Shown here piece by piece: positions 44,138 through 52,707 of a stretch of 64,000 bases of DNA. The DNA is from CALBPI01 sp942491885 (GTDB lineage: Bacteria > Pseudomonadota > Gammaproteobacteria > Steroidobacterales > Woeseiaceae): positions 434,001-498,000 of the forward strand of contig CALOCQ010000008.1 in the NCBI GenBank assembly GCA_942491885.1, written 5' to 3'. A model generated the notes under the pieces. It saw nothing but the letters and a program-made list of their open reading frames with translations. It was not told the DNA's origin and searched no databases. The translations under genes and the position numbers were made by a program. Every line of letters begins with the position of its first letter. The stretch's first letter is position 1.

Positions 44138-45322
44138 CTACTGCGCAACCGCGAGCTTGTCGCGTAACAGCTGCTGCTCGGTTTCATTCCGGTGTTTCTT
44201 AAGGTACTTCATGAACGGCGTACCGCCGGTGCCGATGTCGACCGCGTTACCGGCCTGGTCGCGTGACTGGCGGTTGATGTAGGTCGCCGCATATTCAAGA
44301 TGACGCGTACGGAAGCGTGCGAGCTTCGTTACACAAGTGTTGTAGAGCTCAATGAGTGACGTATCCGCGAGTTGTGTCACGGCATCGCGTAGCGTCGAGT
44401 GCTCCCTTACGTCTTCGATGAAACGACAATGCTGCGGCGGACGATAGATATGCAGCTCGTCGAGGTAACGGCGCAGCGGATCATCGGCATGACCGAGGCC
44501 AAGCAATGCGTCCATCACGGGCACGATCGAAGATTGGGATCCCGTCTGGCCGCGAAAACTCTGCGCTGCACCAGCTGTCTCGGTGACGCCTTCATAGACC
44601 AACCCGGCGCCTAGTGCGGGGTTGTCTTTCCAGCCATGAATCCACGGCCGCACACGGTGGAAATAGACATACGGATCACAGCGCTCCGGCATCCTGTCGA
44701 AGATATCGTTGATAACATCCCAGACGGCCGATATACGCACCAGGCTGTCGCTGATGCGATCCTGATCGAGCGCTTGCGCGGATTCAATAAGGGCCGGAAT
44801 TTCACCCATCATCCGGCCCGCGGTGGCCTCTATGGCGACGTGGATCATCACAAACCACGCCTCGTCCTGGCCGCCCAGAAATTGCTGCGGCATGTACAGG
44901 TTATCCAGATCCAGCGCGCCCTCAGGATCGATTCTGGCCCAGTTGTCGAGCACGTAACCGGAGTACGGCAACAATGGCTGCTGGCCGAGTGCCGCCGCGA
45001 GTTGCCAGATCGGCACGGCAAGATTCTCGGGCAACGCTTGCGGGGCATCGGGCTCGCCCCAGACATAGGCTTGCACGAGGAATGAGTAATGCACCATGGC
45101 GATGCGTTTTTGCGCGTCGCTGGTGTCGTCGATCAGGGCCTTCTTTGACGGCGTTGGCAACGCTTCGAGCAGCTTGCGGATACGACCGCTCGGCAAAGTG
45201 TGTGGCAAACGCAGGCCCGCATCGCGAACCGCATGCAGGCTGGTCGGCAGCTGGATTTGATCGGGGTCAAAAGCGGAAAGAAAGCCGCGTTCGGAGGAAA
45301 TATCGTAGTCAGATAGATTCAT
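44138..45322 (-). CDS. Indoleamine 2,3-dioxygenase-like heme protein
   Basis: A 394-residue protein of the IDO family, which opens the indole ring of tryptophan to N-formylkynurenine. SFRGQTGSQSSIVPVMDALLG near residue 260 corresponds to the conserved FRG-x-GG/SQSS active-site segment, and His341 in RTRHLEYAATYI is the likely proximal heme ligand; GTGGTPFMKYLKKHRNET is the conserved C-terminal loop. Most bacteria use the unrelated-sized tryptophan dioxygenase KynA, so this is less common. It is divergent from an Lrp/AsnC gene with operator-like repeats between them. No kynB or kynU gene is adjacent. Confidence 0.88.
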   Translation of the reverse strand: MNLSDYDISSERGFLSAFDPDQIQLPTSLHAVRDAGLRLPHTLPSGRIRKLLEALPTPSKKALIDDTSDAQKRIAMVHYSFLVQAYVWGEPDAPQALPENLAVPIWQLAAALGQQPLLPYSGYVLDNWARIDPEGALDLDNLYMPQQFLGGQDEAWFVMIHVAIEATAGRMMGEIPALIESAQALDQDRISDSLVRISAVWDVINDIFDRMPERCDPYVYFHRVRPWIHGWKDNPALGAGLVYEGVTETAGAAQSFRGQTGSQSSIVPVMDALLGLGHADDPLRRYLDELHIYRPPQHCRFIEDVREHSTLRDAVTQLADTSLIELYNTCVTKLARFRTRHLEYAATYINRQSRDQAGNAVDIGTGGTPFMKYLKKHRNETEQQLLRDKLAVAQ

Positions 45323-45360
45323 GGTGCGCCCTTATGCTTGCGTGCTAGCAACTATTGGCC

Positions 45361-45402
45361 GAATATTGTTCGGTATTAAGAAATAGTTACAGAACAATAT
45401 TC
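45361..45402. promoter_or_regulatory. Paired Lrp/AsnC operator between IDO and its regulator
   Basis: GAATATTGTTC (45361-45371) and its exact reverse complement GAACAATATTC (45392-45402) form an 11-base inverted repeat. Each arm is itself a near-dyad (GAA-N5-TTC). The arm centres are 31 bases apart, close to three helical turns, so two regulator dimers could bind one DNA face. The site lies 39 bases from the IDO start and 28 from the regulator start, positions suited to control both. Confidence 0.75.
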
Positions 45403-45429
45403 TTCCCAGAGCGAAGGCGGAACCCGTAA

Positions 45430-45957
45430 ATGAAAGAAACAGACACCATTCAGCGCGCGAGCCCGGCACAGGCCCCACTGGACCGGTTAGACCGAAAAAT
45501 ATTAGGTGCGCTGGTCACAGATGCGACGCGCGGCTACGCAGAGCTGGGCCGCGAGGTCGGTTTATCCGCACCTGCGGTGCACGAACGCGTCAAGAAGCTG
45601 AAACGCCACGGCGTTATCCGTGCCGTAAGCGCGGAACTTGACGGCGCAAGCGTGGGCAAATCGTTGCTGGTGTTCATCCATGTCGCAACCCACAGCTGGG
45701 GACATAGCGAGGCGATCGAGGCGCTTGCGCTGCTGCCCGAAATGGAGGAGATGCACTCGGTAACGGGCGATACCTCGATGATTCTGAAAGTACGTCTGGC
45801 GCATCCACAGGCGCTGGAGTCGCTGCTGCGCCAGATCAATGCTTTCGAGAGTGTTATCTCGACACATACCTACATGACCTTGTCGACCTATCTCGAAAGA
45901 CCGGTTCAGGCCACGGTCAGCGACCACTGGGCCGACCCCCCGCTACCCAAAGAATAG
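45430..45957 (+). CDS. Lrp/AsnC family transcriptional regulator
   Basis: A 175-residue regulator. The helix-turn-helix lies at residues ~20-65 (LDRLDRKILGALVTDATRGYAELGREVGLSAPAVHERVKKL in three pieces), followed by the RAM ligand domain, including MEEMHSVTGDTSMILKVRL. Lrp/AsnC proteins divergent from amino-acid catabolic genes usually sense the amino acid or a product; KynR of Pseudomonas is a kynurenine-responsive precedent. Here the neighbour is indoleamine dioxygenase, so tryptophan or kynurenine is the likely effector, by inference. AAGGCGG lies upstream of the ATG. Confidence 0.93.
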   Translation: MKETDTIQRASPAQAPLDRLDRKILGALVTDATRGYAELGREVGLSAPAVHERVKKLKRHGVIRAVSAELDGASVGKSLLVFIHVATHSWGHSEAIEALALLPEMEEMHSVTGDTSMILKVRLAHPQALESLLRQINAFESVISTHTYMTLSTYLERPVQATVSDHWADPPLPKE

Positions 45958-46023
45958 CGCCGCAAACCATGCAGACAGATGCGCCAGATGGAATAATGCG
46001 CGCTGAGCTATGGATACATTCTT

Positions 46024-46998
46024 ATGAGCGGACTGATTGCGCTTCTGGACGACGTTGCTGCCATCGCAAAAGTAGCGGCGGCGTCTGTTGATGACATTGC
46101 CGGCCAGGCTGCAAAGGCAGGCGCCAAGGCCGCGGGCGCGGTGATCGATGATGCCGCCGTCACGCCAAAATATGTGCACGGCTTCGAGGCTGACCGTGAA
46201 TTGCCGATTGTCTGGCGCATCGCGGTGGGCTCGATACGCAACAAGCTGGTCATCCTGCTTCCTGCAGGGATGTTGCTGTCTGTTTTCGCGCCGTGGGCCA
46301 TCAACCCGTTGCTGATGCTGGGCGGCGCGTATTTGTGCTTCGAGGGCGCCGAGAAAGTCTTCCATGCCCTGTTTCCGCATAAGGACGCACATGTCGAAGC
46401 CGACCTCGATGTCGGCGATCCGCTGCACCTCGAAGAAAAGCGGGTTGCGGGCGCGATCAAGACCGACTTCATTCTGTCGGCGGAAATCATGACGATCGCG
46501 TTGTCGGCGATTCCTTCTAAAAACCTCTGGATGCAGGGCACCACACTGGCCGTCGTCGCCGTTCTCATTACGGTGGCCGTTTATGGCAGCGTTGCGCTGA
46601 TCGTCAAAGCCGATGACCTTGGCCTCCTGATGAGCGCCAAAGGGCGCCTGCGGGCCACCCGTGCGACAGGCCGCGCGATTGTTAAGGGCATGCCGGGATT
46701 TCTGGTCGCGCTTACCACCGTCGGCACGGCAGCGATGCTGTGGGTCGGCGGCTCGATCGTCATTCACGGCCTCGAAGGCATCGGCTTTACCTGGCTCGGT
46801 CATCTTATTCATGACATATCGGTTGCGGTCGCGAATACACTGAATTTCGCGGCGGGTGCGGTCGAATGGACAGCCAAGGCGACGCTGGATGGCATTTTCG
46901 GGCTGGCGCTCGGCTTGCTGTTGATCCCGATAACGACGCGTTTTTTCGGGCCGCTAATTCAGAAGCTCACGCCGGCGAAAAAAGCCGCGGACGCCTAA
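46024..46998 (+). CDS. DUF808 family inner-membrane protein
   Basis: A 324-residue polytopic protein with the DUF808/YedI signature at the N-terminus, MSGLIALLDDVAAIAKVAA, then DIAGQAAKAGAKAAGAVIDDAAVTP and the conserved LPIVWRIAVGSIRNK. Eight or so hydrophobic segments follow, and the protein ends in a lysine-rich tail. Function is unknown in E. coli too. A long antisense ORF overlaps it, but codon phase and family match support this strand. It follows the Lrp gene by 66 bases on the same strand. Confidence 0.93.
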   Translation: MSGLIALLDDVAAIAKVAAASVDDIAGQAAKAGAKAAGAVIDDAAVTPKYVHGFEADRELPIVWRIAVGSIRNKLVILLPAGMLLSVFAPWAINPLLMLGGAYLCFEGAEKVFHALFPHKDAHVEADLDVGDPLHLEEKRVAGAIKTDFILSAEIMTIALSAIPSKNLWMQGTTLAVVAVLITVAVYGSVALIVKADDLGLLMSAKGRLRATRATGRAIVKGMPGFLVALTTVGTAAMLWVGGSIVIHGLEGIGFTWLGHLIHDISVAVANTLNFAAGAVEWTAKATLDGIFGLALGLLLIPITTRFFGPLIQKLTPAKKAADA

Positions 46999-47072
46999 GA
47001 GGCGTATGCCCTGCCCCGCATTGTTCGGTGCGCACTGAACACCGCGCGTGTCCGGAAAACGTTTCGTGCGTC

Positions 47073-47086
47073 AGTCGCAAGCGACT
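47073..47086. promoter_or_regulatory. Perfect 14-bp dyad upstream of the ior-fcc-sox operon
   Basis: AGTCGC-AA-GCGACT is a perfect inverted repeat. It lies 13 bases before a -10-like TATATT (47099-47104), roughly over the expected -35 position, in the 203-base gap between DUF808 and iorA. A regulator binding there would block or activate the operon promoter. The assignment is from position and symmetry only. Confidence 0.35.
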
Positions 47087-47201
47087 CCGGCGATGCGGTA
47101 TATTAGTACACCGGCGCGCGCTGACACGTTATCAGCGGCGCACCGCAGGCAACGATAGCGAATAGCGCCAGAATCCCGCACACCGAGGAGTGTCCACCAC
47201 C

Positions 47202-47675
47202 ATGAGCAAGTTAAGCGTTAACGGCAAAACAATGGAGGTCGATGCAGACGGCACGACCCCCCTACTCTGGGTGCTGCGCGAGCAGCTCGGCATGACCGGC
47301 ACAAAGTACGGCTGCGGTATTGCGCTGTGCGGCTCGTGCACCGTGCATATCGACGGGCAGCCCGTTCGTTCCTGCGTCTATCCGCTAAGCGCCGTGCGCG
47401 ACGGCCAGCAGGTGGTGACGATCGAGGGTTTGTCGGAGGCCAGCGATCACCCGGTGCAGCAGGCATGGGCCGAGCTGGATACGCCGCAGTGTGGTTATTG
47501 TCAGTCCGGCATGATCATGGCCGCGGCAGCATTGCTGGCCGAAAAGCCGGAACCCACTGACGACGATATCGACACCGCGATGACCAATATTTGTCGCTGC
47601 GGAACGCTGCCGCGCGTGCGCGCAGGCATCCACCGCGCCGCCGCTATCATCCGCACGGAGAAAGACGATGCATGA
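47202..47675 (+). CDS. iorA: Two-[2Fe-2S] subunit of a molybdenum hydroxylase (IorA-like)
   Basis: A 157-residue electron-transfer subunit. The plant-type ferredoxin cluster is CGCGIALCGSCTVHIDG with a later Cys in VRSCVYPL; the second cluster is CGYCQSGMIMAAAALL and NICRCGTLPR. It carries electrons from the molybdenum site. The ATG at 47202 follows GAGGAG (47185-47190); GTG 47190 is an alternative. Its 3' end overlaps iorB by eight bases. The family oxidises N-heterocycles or aldehydes; naming after isoquinoline oxidoreductase reflects subunit layout, not substrate. Confidence 0.9.
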   Translation: MSKLSVNGKTMEVDADGTTPLLWVLREQLGMTGTKYGCGIALCGSCTVHIDGQPVRSCVYPLSAVRDGQQVVTIEGLSEASDHPVQQAWAELDTPQCGYCQSGMIMAAAALLAEKPEPTDDDIDTAMTNICRCGTLPRVRAGIHRAAAIIRTEKDDA

Positions 47676-49845
47676 AGTTTCTATTAGTCGTCGGCATTTC
47701 GTCATTGGCTCCGCTGCGGCGGGCGCCGGTTTTTCCATTGGCATGGCGCTGCCATTAAGCGCGCAAGCCAACACCCCGGCCGATGCGGCCGGCCCGGAGG
47801 TCAATGCCTGGGTCGTTATCGCGCCGGATGACACGGTGACGATTCGTATCGCGCGCTCGGAGATGGGGCAAGGCACGTTGACCGGTCTTGCGCAGCTCGT
47901 TGCTGAAGAGCTCGAGTGCGACTGGGATCTCGTTGAATGGGAATACCCGACGCCCGGCCAAAGCCTCAAGCGCGACCGCGTATGGGGCAGTTTCTCAACC
48001 GGCGGCAGCCGTGGCATACGCGGCAGCCACGAGTATGTGCGTGAGGGCGGCGCCGCGGCGCGCATGATGCTGATCGAGGCCGCTGCCAGCGGATGGGGCG
48101 TAAGCGTTGACGAGTGCGTTGCAAAAAACAGCACGATCACGCATGGCCCGACAGGGCGTAGCGTGCGCTTCGGTCAGGTCGCGGAACAAGCGGCGAAACT
48201 CGCGCCGCCGATGTCCGTAACCCTTAAAGACCCGAAAGACTGGACGCTTGTCGGCAAGCCGATGAAGCGCCTGGATACGCTGGAGAAACTGAACGGCACA
48301 CAAGTCTACGGTGCCGACCTGCAATTGCCCGGCATGCTTAATGCGACGATCAAGCAGTGCCCCGTGTTCGGCGGAACGCTCGCTGGCTTTGACGCGTCAG
48401 ACGTCGAGACAATGCCCGGCGTGCGCGCCGTGCTGGCGGTGGATGACAACGCCGTTGCCGTTGTCGCCGAAACCTGGTGGCAGGCCAAGAAGGCAATGGA
48501 TGCGCTAACGATTGAATGGGACAAGGGCGAGCACGCGAACGCGTCCAGCGCGACGATCTCGGCAATGCTCGACGAGGGGCTGACGGCCAACGAGGCATTT
48601 GTTGGTAACGACAACGGCGACTACAAGGCGGGTCTGGCGGATGCGGCGAAGACCGTCGAGGCCACCTACAGCTACCCGTTTCAGAACCATGCGCCGATGG
48701 AGCCGATGAACGCCACGGCGGTCTGGTCGACATCGCGTTGCGAAGTGTGGTGTCCGACACAGAATGGCGAGGCCGCTCTCGCCGCGGCATCGGATGCGGC
48801 GGAATTGCCGCAATCGCAATGCGAAGTCTACAAGCTCAACCTCGGCGGAGGCTTTGGTCGCCGCGGTGCGTTTCATGACTTCGTTCGCCAGGCCGTGTTG
48901 ATTGCAAAGCAGTTACCCGACACGCCGGTGAAGTTGTTGTGGACGCGCGAGGAAGACATGCTGCACGGCCACTACCACCCGATCACCAAAGCGAAGCTGG
49001 TCGGCGGGCTTGATGCCGAGGGCAATATGACCAGCCTGCACTTGCGCATCTCCGGCCAGTCCATCCTCGCCGCGGTGTTCCCGGGTGCGCTGCGAGATGG
49101 CGCCGACATGGCGACGTTCCAGGGCTTGTTGCCGCAGGGCGATCAGGCGATCAGCTACAGCATCCCGCATCTGCGCATTGATCACGCGATGCGTAACCCG
49201 CATGTGCCACCGGGCTTCTGGCGTGGCGTCAACGTCAACCAGAACATGATCTACATGGAGTGCTTCCTCGATGAGATGGCGCACGCCGCCGGCAAAGACC
49301 CACTGGCGTTTCGCCGTGCGTTGATGAAGGAGCACCCGAAGAACCTCGCCGTGCTTGAGGCTGCGGCCGAACGTGCCGGTTGGGGCACACCTGCCGCCGA
49401 AGGCGTGCATCGCGGCCTGGCTGTGTGTAACGCATTCGGCAGCTATGTCGCGGCCTGCGCGGAGGTGTCGGTCGATGAAAAAGGCAAGCTGAAGATGCAT
49501 CGTATTGTTGCCGCGACCGACCCGGGCTATGCGGTTAACCCGCAGCAGATCGAGGCGCAGGTCGAGGGCTCGTTCGTCTACGGCCTGTCAGCAATGTTGT
49601 ATGGCGAATGTACGATCAAGGATGGCCAGGTTGAGCAGCAGAACTTCAACACCTACCAGTCGCTGAAGCTTGCCGACATGCCGCATGTCGAAACCATCGT
49701 CATGCCATCCGGCGGGTTCTGGGGCGGCGTCGGCGAGCCGACCATTGCGGTTGCGGCACCGGCGGTGCTCAACGCGATTTTTGCCGCGACCGGTAAGCGT
49801 ATCCGCAACCTGCCGATCAAGGATCAGGATCTGCGCGTGGCATGA
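47668..49845 (+). CDS. iorB: Molybdopterin-binding catalytic subunit of xanthine dehydrogenase family (IorB-like), Tat-exported
   Basis: A 725-residue catalytic subunit. It begins with a Tat signal, SRRHFVIGSAAAGAGF, so the holoenzyme is expected in the periplasm, where IorA can be carried along. QGTLTGLAQLVAEELECDW, NLGGGFGRRGAFHDF and GVGEPTIAVAAPAV (probable catalytic Glu) define the Mo-cofactor fold of IorB/CoxL-like enzymes. No FAD subunit is encoded, so electrons must leave through cytochromes; the fccA start overlaps this stop by four bases. Substrate is unknown (aldehyde, N-heterocycle). Confidence 0.92.
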   Translation: MHEVSISRRHFVIGSAAAGAGFSIGMALPLSAQANTPADAAGPEVNAWVVIAPDDTVTIRIARSEMGQGTLTGLAQLVAEELECDWDLVEWEYPTPGQSLKRDRVWGSFSTGGSRGIRGSHEYVREGGAAARMMLIEAAASGWGVSVDECVAKNSTITHGPTGRSVRFGQVAEQAAKLAPPMSVTLKDPKDWTLVGKPMKRLDTLEKLNGTQVYGADLQLPGMLNATIKQCPVFGGTLAGFDASDVETMPGVRAVLAVDDNAVAVVAETWWQAKKAMDALTIEWDKGEHANASSATISAMLDEGLTANEAFVGNDNGDYKAGLADAAKTVEATYSYPFQNHAPMEPMNATAVWSTSRCEVWCPTQNGEAALAAASDAAELPQSQCEVYKLNLGGGFGRRGAFHDFVRQAVLIAKQLPDTPVKLLWTREEDMLHGHYHPITKAKLVGGLDAEGNMTSLHLRISGQSILAAVFPGALRDGADMATFQGLLPQGDQAISYSIPHLRIDHAMRNPHVPPGFWRGVNVNQNMIYMECFLDEMAHAAGKDPLAFRRALMKEHPKNLAVLEAAAERAGWGTPAAEGVHRGLAVCNAFGSYVAACAEVSVDEKGKLKMHRIVAATDPGYAVNPQQIEAQVEGSFVYGLSAMLYGECTIKDGQVEQQNFNTYQSLKLADMPHVETIVMPSGGFWGGVGEPTIAVAAPAVLNAIFAATGKRIRNLPIKDQDLRVA

Positions 49846-50165
49846 TCATGCGGCGGCGCTTTCGTCTGATCTTCCTGGTGGTCGCGACCGTAGCCGTGTT
49901 GCCTCATCAGCAAGCAATGGCCAGCGGCAGTCTGCTCGCCGCGAGCTGCAGCGGATGTCATCAAGCCGACACAGACGATGAAGCAGACAACGGCAACACC
50001 GATAACTTGCCGACCCTTGGCGGTCGCAGCCGGCAACAGCTTCTCGATGCGTTACTGGCGTATCGTGACGGCAGCCGCAAGGGTACGTTGATGCAACGCA
50101 TCGCGCGCGGCTACAGCGCGGCCGAGCTTGATGCAATTGCCGAGTATCTGGCACTCAAGGAATGA
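49842..50165 (+). CDS. fccA: Monoheme c-type cytochrome, FccA-like subunit
   Basis: A 107-residue exported cytochrome. The signal peptide (RRRFRLIFLVVATVAVL, cleavage near AMA) precedes one heme site CSGCH, and the C-terminal DALLAYRDGSRKGTLMQRIARGYSAAELDAIAEYL is the typical FccA/SoxE pattern with a methionine ligand. FccA accepts electrons from the flavoprotein FccB during sulfide oxidation. Here its start is coupled (ATGA) to iorB, so it may also serve the molybdenum enzyme. ATG 49848 is an alternative start. Confidence 0.87.
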   Translation: MIMRRRFRLIFLVVATVAVLPHQQAMASGSLLAASCSGCHQADTDDEADNGNTDNLPTLGGRSRQQLLDALLAYRDGSRKGTLMQRIARGYSAAELDAIAEYLALKE

Positions 50166-50181
50166 CAAGAGCAAGCATCTG

Positions 50182-51456
50182 ATGACGTCACGCCGCACAA
50201 TACTCAATAGCATAGTGGCCACGGGCGTCTTGTCCGCGTTTGGCTGCAGCAGCTCACGGCAACGGTCATCGGATGCGGCGCGAGTGGCCATCATCGGCGG
50301 CGGATTTGCGGGCGCCACCTGCGCGCGCCAACTACGCAAACTGGATCCGCAACTTGCAGTCACGTTAATCGAGCCCGCTCCCGTATACACCGCGTGTCCA
50401 TTCAGCAATCTTGTCATCGCCGGTATGCGCGACATACGGGCGCAGCGTTTTGGCTATGCCGCGCTTGAGGCCGAAGGTATCCGCGTCGTGCGCGCCCGGG
50501 CGCATGATGTCGATCCGGTATCGCATAAAATCTTGTTAGTGGGCGGTGACGTCATCGCTTATGACCGCCTGGTCATTGCTACCGGTGCTTCTCCGCGATT
50601 TGACGCCCTGCCCGGCTACGATGCCGCGGCAGCGCAAATCATGCCTCATGCCTGGCAAGCCGGCCCGCAAACATTGTTACTACGCAAACAGCTACGAGCG
50701 ATGCCCGAAGGCGGCGTGGTCGCGATCAGCGTCCCGCCCGAGCCCTACCGCTGCCCACCCGGCCCCTACGAGCGCGCGAGCCTGATTGCCCACTATCTGC
50801 AAAGCAACAATCCACGCGCAAAGGTCCTCATCCTCGACAGCAAGGACCGGTTTTCAAAGCAGGCGCTGTTCCAGCAAGCGTGGCAAGACAGCTATCCCGG
50901 CATGATTGAATGGGCGGGGCTTTCCGATGGCGCCAATGTAGTCCGCGTCGAGCCGGCAACCATGACCATTCACACTGATTTTGATGCCGTACGTGCCGAC
51001 GTCGCGAACATCATACCGCCGCAGTCTGCGGGTCGCCTCGTCAGGCGCGCCGGCGTCGCCGATGCGAGCGGATGGTGTCCGGTCGAGCCCGCGAGTTTCG
51101 CGTCGCGATTGCAGCAAGACATCCATGTGATCGGCGACGCAGCGATAGCGAACGGGATGCCGAAATCCGCGTTCGCCGCAAACGCGCAAGCGAAACTCTG
51201 TGCGGTCCAGGTCGCCCGCGCATTGCGGGGACAGCCACCCGTCTCGACCAAACTCATCAATACCTGCTACAGCTATATATCGCCACAGCAGGCGATCTCG
51301 GTTGCCGATGTTTACACACCGGAGGCGAGCCTGTGGCAGCCGGTGGCTGGTGCGGGCGGCACCAGTCCGTTAGATGCCAGTAGCGCGGACCGCGCCAAAG
51401 AGGCGGGCTATGCCGCCAACTGGTTTGCCGCGATCACCGCCGAGACGTTCGGATGA
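50182..51456 (+). CDS. fccB: Flavocytochrome c sulfide dehydrogenase flavoprotein subunit
   Basis: A 424-residue FAD protein. The ATG at 50182 begins a Tat-like signal, TSRRTILNSIVATGVLSAF. VAIIGGGFAGATCARQL is the FAD-binding loop; YTACPFSNLVIAGM contains the first redox cysteine and RCPPGPYERASLIAHYL, DVHVIGDA-like IHVIGDAAIANGMPKSAFAAN, and NTCYSYISPQQ complete FccB/SoxF features. It oxidises sulfide to sulfur or polysulfide and reduces FccA. It overlaps soxX by four bases. Confidence 0.93.
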   Translation: MTSRRTILNSIVATGVLSAFGCSSSRQRSSDAARVAIIGGGFAGATCARQLRKLDPQLAVTLIEPAPVYTACPFSNLVIAGMRDIRAQRFGYAALEAEGIRVVRARAHDVDPVSHKILLVGGDVIAYDRLVIATGASPRFDALPGYDAAAAQIMPHAWQAGPQTLLLRKQLRAMPEGGVVAISVPPEPYRCPPGPYERASLIAHYLQSNNPRAKVLILDSKDRFSKQALFQQAWQDSYPGMIEWAGLSDGANVVRVEPATMTIHTDFDAVRADVANIIPPQSAGRLVRRAGVADASGWCPVEPASFASRLQQDIHVIGDAAIANGMPKSAFAANAQAKLCAVQVARALRGQPPVSTKLINTCYSYISPQQAISVADVYTPEASLWQPVAGAGGTSPLDASSADRAKEAGYAANWFAAITAETFG

Positions 51457-51911
51457 AAGGCGCCCACCGCCTCGCTCTGTTGCTGAGTCTAATCACGATA
51501 ATCGGCGTGCCGAGCCGCTATGCAATTGCCGTCGACGCAGTCGTCGTATTACCGCCCCCACTGACCGAGGTTTCCGGGGACGCCGAACGCGGCCGACAAG
51601 TCGTGCTTGACCGTGAGCGTGGCCACTGCGTGCTGTGCCACCAGGTCTCACAGCTCGATGCCGGGTTTCAGGGCAATCTCGGTCCCGATCTGAGCAGCGT
51701 TGGCAATCGGCTCAGTGAAGCGTCGCTGCGCCAACAGGTGATCGACCCGACCGTCATCAACCCGAATACCGTGATGCCCGCCTACTTCCGTACGCAAGGC
51801 CTGACGCAAGTCGCGGCGGAATACCGCGGCGAGACCGTGCTTACGGCGCAGGAAGTCGAGGATGTCGTCGCCTATCTGGCAACACTAAGAGGACCTGCTG
51901 ATGTCGACTAA
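51453..51911 (+). CDS. soxX: Sulfur oxidation cytochrome SoxX
   Basis: A 152-residue monoheme cytochrome with an N-terminal signal peptide. The heme motif C59VLCH is preceded by RERGHCVLCH, and the distal segment NPNTVMPAYFRTQGLTQVA supplies a methionine ligand; SLRQQVIDPTVI is typical of SoxX. SoxXA couples sulfur substrates to the cysteine of SoxY. It overlaps fccB at the start and soxY by 11 bases at the end. SoxA is encoded three genes downstream, so the complex can form. Confidence 0.93.
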   Translation: MKGAHRLALLLSLITIIGVPSRYAIAVDAVVVLPPPLTEVSGDAERGRQVVLDRERGHCVLCHQVSQLDAGFQGNLGPDLSSVGNRLSEASLRQQVIDPTVINPNTVMPAYFRTQGLTQVAAEYRGETVLTAQEVEDVVAYLATLRGPADVD

Positions 51912-52368
51912 TCGTCCCCTCGACCGGCGTCGATTCATCAGCGCTGCGACATCGACCGTCGTAATCGGCGTGTTCGCGTCGCCGCTGCGCGCTAGCGATC
52001 GCGATGTTCTGGATGCTGTTTCGGCTCGCTTCGGCGAGGCAAAGATAAATACCGGACGCGTCAACCTTGACCTGCCTGCCCTCGCGGAGAACGGTAACTC
52101 GGTCGCGCTAACGGTCAGCGTCGATAGCCCGATGCGCGACGACGACTATGTCCGCGTTATCCATGTCTTTGCGCCCGCCAATCCGCTGCCGGATGTGGCG
52201 TCGTTTTATCTGACGCCGGCCAGTGGTCGCGCGCAGGTGACGACGCGGATCCGGCTCGGCGGATCACAAACGCTCACGGCTATCGCGGAAATGCACGACG
52301 GCACGCTATGGTCGGGGACGGCAAAGACCGTCGTCACACTCGCCGCCTGTATCGAGCCCTTGATCTGA
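51901..52368 (+). CDS. soxY: Sulfur carrier protein SoxY with atypical C-terminus
   Basis: A 155-residue protein with a Tat signal, DRRRFISAATSTVVIGV, and the SoxY immunoglobulin-like domain (LALTVSVDSPM-like VALTVSVDSPMRDDDYVRVIHVF, ANPLPDVASFYLTPASGRAQV). Canonical SoxY ends in GGCGG, the swinging arm that carries sulfur. This copy ends VTLAACIEPLI: the cysteine is present but the glycines are not, and five residues follow it. I checked that the stop TGA follows directly. It is followed by soxZ one base later. Confidence 0.88.
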   Translation: MSTNRPLDRRRFISAATSTVVIGVFASPLRASDRDVLDAVSARFGEAKINTGRVNLDLPALAENGNSVALTVSVDSPMRDDDYVRVIHVFAPANPLPDVASFYLTPASGRAQVTTRIRLGGSQTLTAIAEMHDGTLWSGTAKTVVTLAACIEPLI

Positions 52369-52369
52369 C

Positions 52370-52693
52370 ATGTCTGTAAAAACCCGCATTGCTGTCCCGG
52401 AACAAGTCGCTCGCGACACCGTAGTCGAAATCAAAACACTGGCCTCGCATCCGATGGACAGCGGATTCCGGCGCGATAGTTCCGGCAAGCTCATACCCCG
52501 TGACATTCTGGTCCGCTTTGAATGCCGGTTTGACGGACAGTCGGTGTTTGCGATGGACCTCAAACCCGCTATCGCGGCCAACCCCTACATCAGCTTTTTC
52601 CTGCGCGTGAAATCGTCCGGAACAATTACTTTCTTGTGGATTGATCAGGATGGCAGCGAAACGCGCGAGCAGCGCGACATCGTTGCCGTCTGA
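52370..52693 (+). CDS. soxZ: Sulfur carrier-binding protein SoxZ
   Basis: A 107-residue partner of SoxY. EIKTLASHPMDSGFRRDSSGKLIPRDILVRF and KPAIAANPYISFFLRV are the classical SoxZ sequence, and the length is standard. SoxZ lacks a signal peptide and is exported bound to the Tat-targeted SoxY. The gene starts one base after the soxY stop codon and is followed by soxA with a 14-base gap. No abnormal residues are apparent. Confidence 0.95.
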   Translation: MSVKTRIAVPEQVARDTVVEIKTLASHPMDSGFRRDSSGKLIPRDILVRFECRFDGQSVFAMDLKPAIAANPYISFFLRVKSSGTITFLWIDQDGSETREQRDIVAV

Positions 52694-52707
52694 TTGGTGC
52701 TATCAGG

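Noticed and set aside
45943..46812. Long minus-strand ORF (289 codons) antisense to the DUF808 gene
   Set aside because: No family similarity and highly biased composition (Arg, His, Gln). The plus-strand frame carries the DUF808 signature and membrane helices. High G+C makes long antisense ORFs common.
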